Under the pieces are notes generated by a model. That model was given only the letters and a program-made list of their open reading frames with translations. It was not told the DNA's origin and did no database searches. A program made the position numbers and the translations under genes. A stretch of 6,554 nt of DNA from Collinsella sp. (lineage in GTDB: Bacteria; Actinomycetota; Coriobacteriia; Coriobacteriales; Coriobacteriaceae): contig DYAA01000067.1 of NCBI GenBank assembly GCA_019419405.1, forward strand, positions 1-6,554. Reading direction: 5' to 3'. Shown here in pieces: positions 5,248-6,554 of the stretch (position 1 is the stretch's first letter; the number at the start of each line of letters is the position of its first letter).

Positions 5248-5307
5248 CAGCTGTTTGCGTGCGGTCCAGTTTTGTTCCCGCTTGACTGGTTCGCACGCAG
5301 CCAGCTG
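5248..5307 (+). other. Long leader hairpin 2
   Basis: Three perfectly paired blocks in register: CAGCTG (5248-5253)/CAGCTG (5302-5307), TGCGTGCG (5256-5263)/CGCACGCA (5292-5299) and CCAGT (5266-5270)/ACTGG (5285-5289), separated by symmetric 2x2 internal loops and capped by a 14-base loop. Nineteen Watson-Crick pairs in 60 bases outside any gene strongly suggests a functional RNA structure. No T-run follows, so it is not an intrinsic terminator. It is a candidate recognition element for the NusG-like antiterminator encoded downstream. Confidence 0.6.
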
Positions 5308-5403
5308 GGGTCGCGGTCATTTTGCGATACACGTCCGCGTCTCTAGCAACTGCACTCATACATACCGTTCACGGTGGGGCAGAGCCACGTGCTTGTCTAA
5401 CTG

Positions 5404-5476
5404 GGCTCAGGGTTTGAATATGGAGCGCCTTCGCGCACAAGCGCCCTGGCGAAGCCATACCCAAACCCCGTGAGCC
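5404..5476 (+). other. Long leader hairpin 3, just upstream of the NusG-like gene
   Basis: Four paired blocks in register: GGCTCA (5404-5409)/TGAGCC (5471-5476), GGGTTTG (5410-5416)/CAAACCC (5462-5468), TATGG (5419-5423)/CCATA (5455-5459) and CTTCGC (5429-5434)/GCGAAG (5449-5454). There is a CG bulge at 5469-5470, a 2x2 internal loop, a five-base bulge (5424-5428) and a 14-base loop. That is 24 Watson-Crick pairs ending 14 bases before the ribosome site (5491-5497) of the NusG-like gene. No T-run follows, so it is not a terminator. Confidence 0.65.
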
Positions 5477-5505
5477 ACACGTAAGACAGCAAGGGGGTGG
5501 TGCTC

Positions 5506-5841
5506 GTGTGGTATGTGATCCAGGTTATCAACGGTCGCGAAGACATAATGCGCGAGCGCATCGAGCACATTGTGCCGGCTGGTGCCATGCAAGAGCTCTT
5601 TTATCCCCAATTTCAAACCGAGATCAAGGTGCACGGCGAATGGGTCAAAACGACCAAGCCGCTCTTTCCCGGTTATCTCATCTGCGATACGGCAGACCCC
5701 CGCACCGTGCAACAGTATCTGCTACGCATGGACGACTTTGCCCGGGTGCTTGCCCAGGACGGTTTGTTTGTGCCGCTGGCAAAAGAAGAGGTCCAGCTTA
5801 TTGGCGGATTTACGCATAGGGGAGACCGCGTAGTCCCATGA
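5506..5841 (+). CDS. NusG-paralogue N-terminal (NGN) domain protein, split from its KOW domain
   Basis: The 111-residue product is a clean NGN domain of the specialised NusG family (LoaP, RfaH, UpxY), which binds RNA polymerase and lets it read through terminators in long operons. It begins MWYVIQVINGRED, the usual first beta strand, and has the family signature KPLFPGYLI (51-59). A complete paralogue is about 170-180 residues with a C-terminal KOW domain. Here the frame ends at TGA (5839-5841) after GDRVVP, at the domain boundary, and the KOW domain continues in the -1 frame from the overlapping ATG at 5838. The start is taken as GTG 5506 because AAGGGGG (5491-5497) is eight bases upstream and the protein then begins MWYV; GTG 5497 and 5500 are also in frame. 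Its place ahead of a sugar transferase suggests control of a polysaccharide operon. Confidence 0.85.
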   Translation: MWYVIQVINGREDIMRERIEHIVPAGAMQELFYPQFQTEIKVHGEWVKTTKPLFPGYLICDTADPRTVQQYLLRMDDFARVLAQDGLFVPLAKEEVQLIGGFTHRGDRVVP

Positions 5842-6050
5842 GCGAGGCCCTAAAAGACGGAGACCAGGTCATTGTGACGGGCGGTCCGCTGTTGGGCCGC
5901 GAAGGCCTTATCAAAACCATTAACAGACGCAAGAGCACTGCTTATCTGGAGCTCGACCTATGCGGCCGACGCGTAACTACGCGCGTTGGCCTTGCAGTGC
6001 TTTCGGCCGAGCAGCGCGTAATGCGAAACCTTAAAAAGGCGATCGCCTAG
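5838..6050 (+). CDS. NusG-paralogue C-terminal KOW-domain protein (second half of split gene)
   Basis: The 70-residue product contains a typical KOW domain: GDQVIVTGGPLLGREG (8-23), with the conserved GPLxGxEG core, followed by INRRKSTAYLELDL (28-41) and GRRVTTRVGL. In NusG family proteins this domain contacts ribosomal protein S10, Rho or RNA. Joined to the preceding frame it gives a standard-length NusG paralogue of about 180 residues with an ordinary linker (GDRVVP-MSEALKDGDQ), so one ancestral gene is split here. The ATG at 5838 overlaps the upstream TGA as ATGA. The nearest ribosome-site-like sequence, AGGGGAGA (5818-5825), is 12 bases away, so expression would depend on termination-reinitiation or on -1 frameshifting at CCCATGA. 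A one-base loss from a C-run is the alternative explanation. Confidence 0.8.
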   Translation: MSEALKDGDQVIVTGGPLLGREGLIKTINRRKSTAYLELDLCGRRVTTRVGLAVLSAEQRVMRNLKKAIA

Positions 6051-6082
6051 CTGTTGGCGACCGCTACACAGAACAGGGAGGA

Positions 6083-6097
6083 TCCCCGACCCGGGGA
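6083..6097 (+). other. Small GC hairpin before the sugar transferase
   Basis: TCCCCG (6083-6088) and CGGGGA (6092-6097) form a 6-bp GC-rich stem with a three-base loop. It directly follows a strong ribosome-site-like AGGGAGG (6075-6081) that has no start codon at normal distance. The hairpin could bring the GTG at 6117 closer to that site in the folded mRNA, or could be a pause site. Small and tentative. Confidence 0.35.
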
Positions 6098-6116
6098 CGA
6101 AGTCTTGGAAGAAAAC

Positions 6117-6554
6117 GTGTCGGATAAAACTCAATTTGCAACGGATGCGCCTGCGGGGGCAGCGCTCATTTCTCAGGCCATGGACCGGCGTGAGGGCGCC
6201 GCCAGCTACAGGGCCATGCAATCCATCATGGACTGGGACAACTCGCGCCTGGCCTACCGTGCCGTGAAGCGCGCCTTCGACATCGCGTTCAGCGGCTGCG
6301 TGCTGGCCGTCATCGCCGTACCCATCCTTGTACTCGCCGCGGCCATCCGCCTGGAGAGCGAGGGCAACCCGTTCTACAGCCAGATCCGCGTGGGCCAGAC
6401 CCGCCGCGACGGTAGCCTGTCCACCTTCCGCATGTGGAAGTTCCGCTCCATGTACAAGGACGCCGACGAGCGCCTCGCCGAGCTCAAGGAGCAGAACGAG
6501 ATCGCCGGCGCCATGTTCAAGATGAGGGAGGATCCCCGCGTCACGAAGATCGGC
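6117..6554 (+). CDS. Polyprenyl-phosphate sugar phosphotransferase, N-terminal part (runs off the right edge)
   Basis: This belongs to the bacterial sugar transferase family (PF02397; WbaP/CpsE type), membrane enzymes that move a sugar-1-phosphate from a nucleotide sugar to undecaprenyl phosphate, the first step of capsule or exopolysaccharide repeat-unit synthesis. The 146 codons present show a polar N-terminus (1-45), the juxtamembrane KRAFDI (51-56), a hydrophobic membrane helix (about 57-78), and the catalytic-domain opening NPFYSQIRVG (84-93), FRMWKFRSM with DAD (104-117) and MFKMREDPRVTKIG (133-146). There is only one membrane segment upstream of the domain, so it is the short form without a four-helix N-terminal domain. 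The GTG at 6117 has GGAAG (6107-6111) close by; TTG 6105 and TTG 6054 are alternative in-frame starts. It begins 66 bases after the NusG-like KOW frame and is probably in the operon that factor controls. Confidence 0.9.
   Translation, partial: MSDKTQFATDAPAGAALISQAMDRREGAASYRAMQSIMDWDNSRLAYRAVKRAFDIAFSGCVLAVIAVPILVLAAAIRLESEGNPFYSQIRVGQTRRDGSLSTFRMWKFRSMYKDADERLAELKEQNEIAGAMFKMREDPRVTKIG

Noticed and set aside
5111..5359. 82-codon minus-strand open frame in the leader
   Set aside because: No recognisable domain and no convincing ribosome site, and it runs across several inverted repeats that explain the sequence better.
5255..5473. 72-codon plus-strand open frame (TTG start) in the leader
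   Set aside because: It starts inside hairpin 2 with no ribosome site, and its composition is not gene-like. Only its last 17 codons, from ATG 5420, are mentioned as a weak leader-peptide possibility.

Overview
The window looks like chromosome of a high-GC Gram-positive gut bacterium. The gene content, codon style and GTG/TTG start use fit the Coriobacteriia, most likely Collinsella or a relative. This assignment is inference from recognised protein families and composition; no rRNA or other marker is present. Two genes run off the ends: glgP on the left and a sugar transferase on the right.

Left part (1-2746, minus strand): a glycogen pair, glgB (branching enzyme) followed by glgP (glycogen phosphorylase, first 135 codons only). 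The branching enzyme has an unusual Lys/Ala-rich tail and a glycine where the family has a conserved active-site histidine. Between glgB and the next gene (2747-3092) lies a divergent control region with a candidate glgB promoter, a GGTAAAAC/GTTTTACC inverted repeat and a second, LacI-operator-like palindrome.

Middle (3093-4433, plus strand): a two-gene operon encoding a HAD-family phosphatase and thiamine pyrophosphokinase (thiN), nine bases apart. It is followed by a cluster of long palindromic repeat units (4448-4580), then a tRNA-Ala(GGC) gene with its own promoter and a perfect-palindrome terminator.

Right part (about 4770-6554, plus strand): a long AT-richer non-coding stretch. Its second half is dense in inverted repeats that would fold as a structured 5' leader from a candidate extended -10 promoter near 5042. 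The leader runs into a specialised NusG paralogue (LoaP/RfaH/UpxY-like) that is split into two overlapping reading frames, the NGN domain (5506-5841) and the KOW domain (5838-6050), sharing an ATGA. Immediately downstream starts a polyprenyl-phosphate sugar phosphotransferase, the usual initiating enzyme of a capsule or exopolysaccharide operon. The simplest reading is that the NusG-like factor and the structured leader control read-through into a long surface-polysaccharide operon that continues past the right edge. The split of this factor exactly between its two domains is the most interesting feature here: it may be a programmed or coupled arrangement, a phase-variable off state, or a one-base sequence error.
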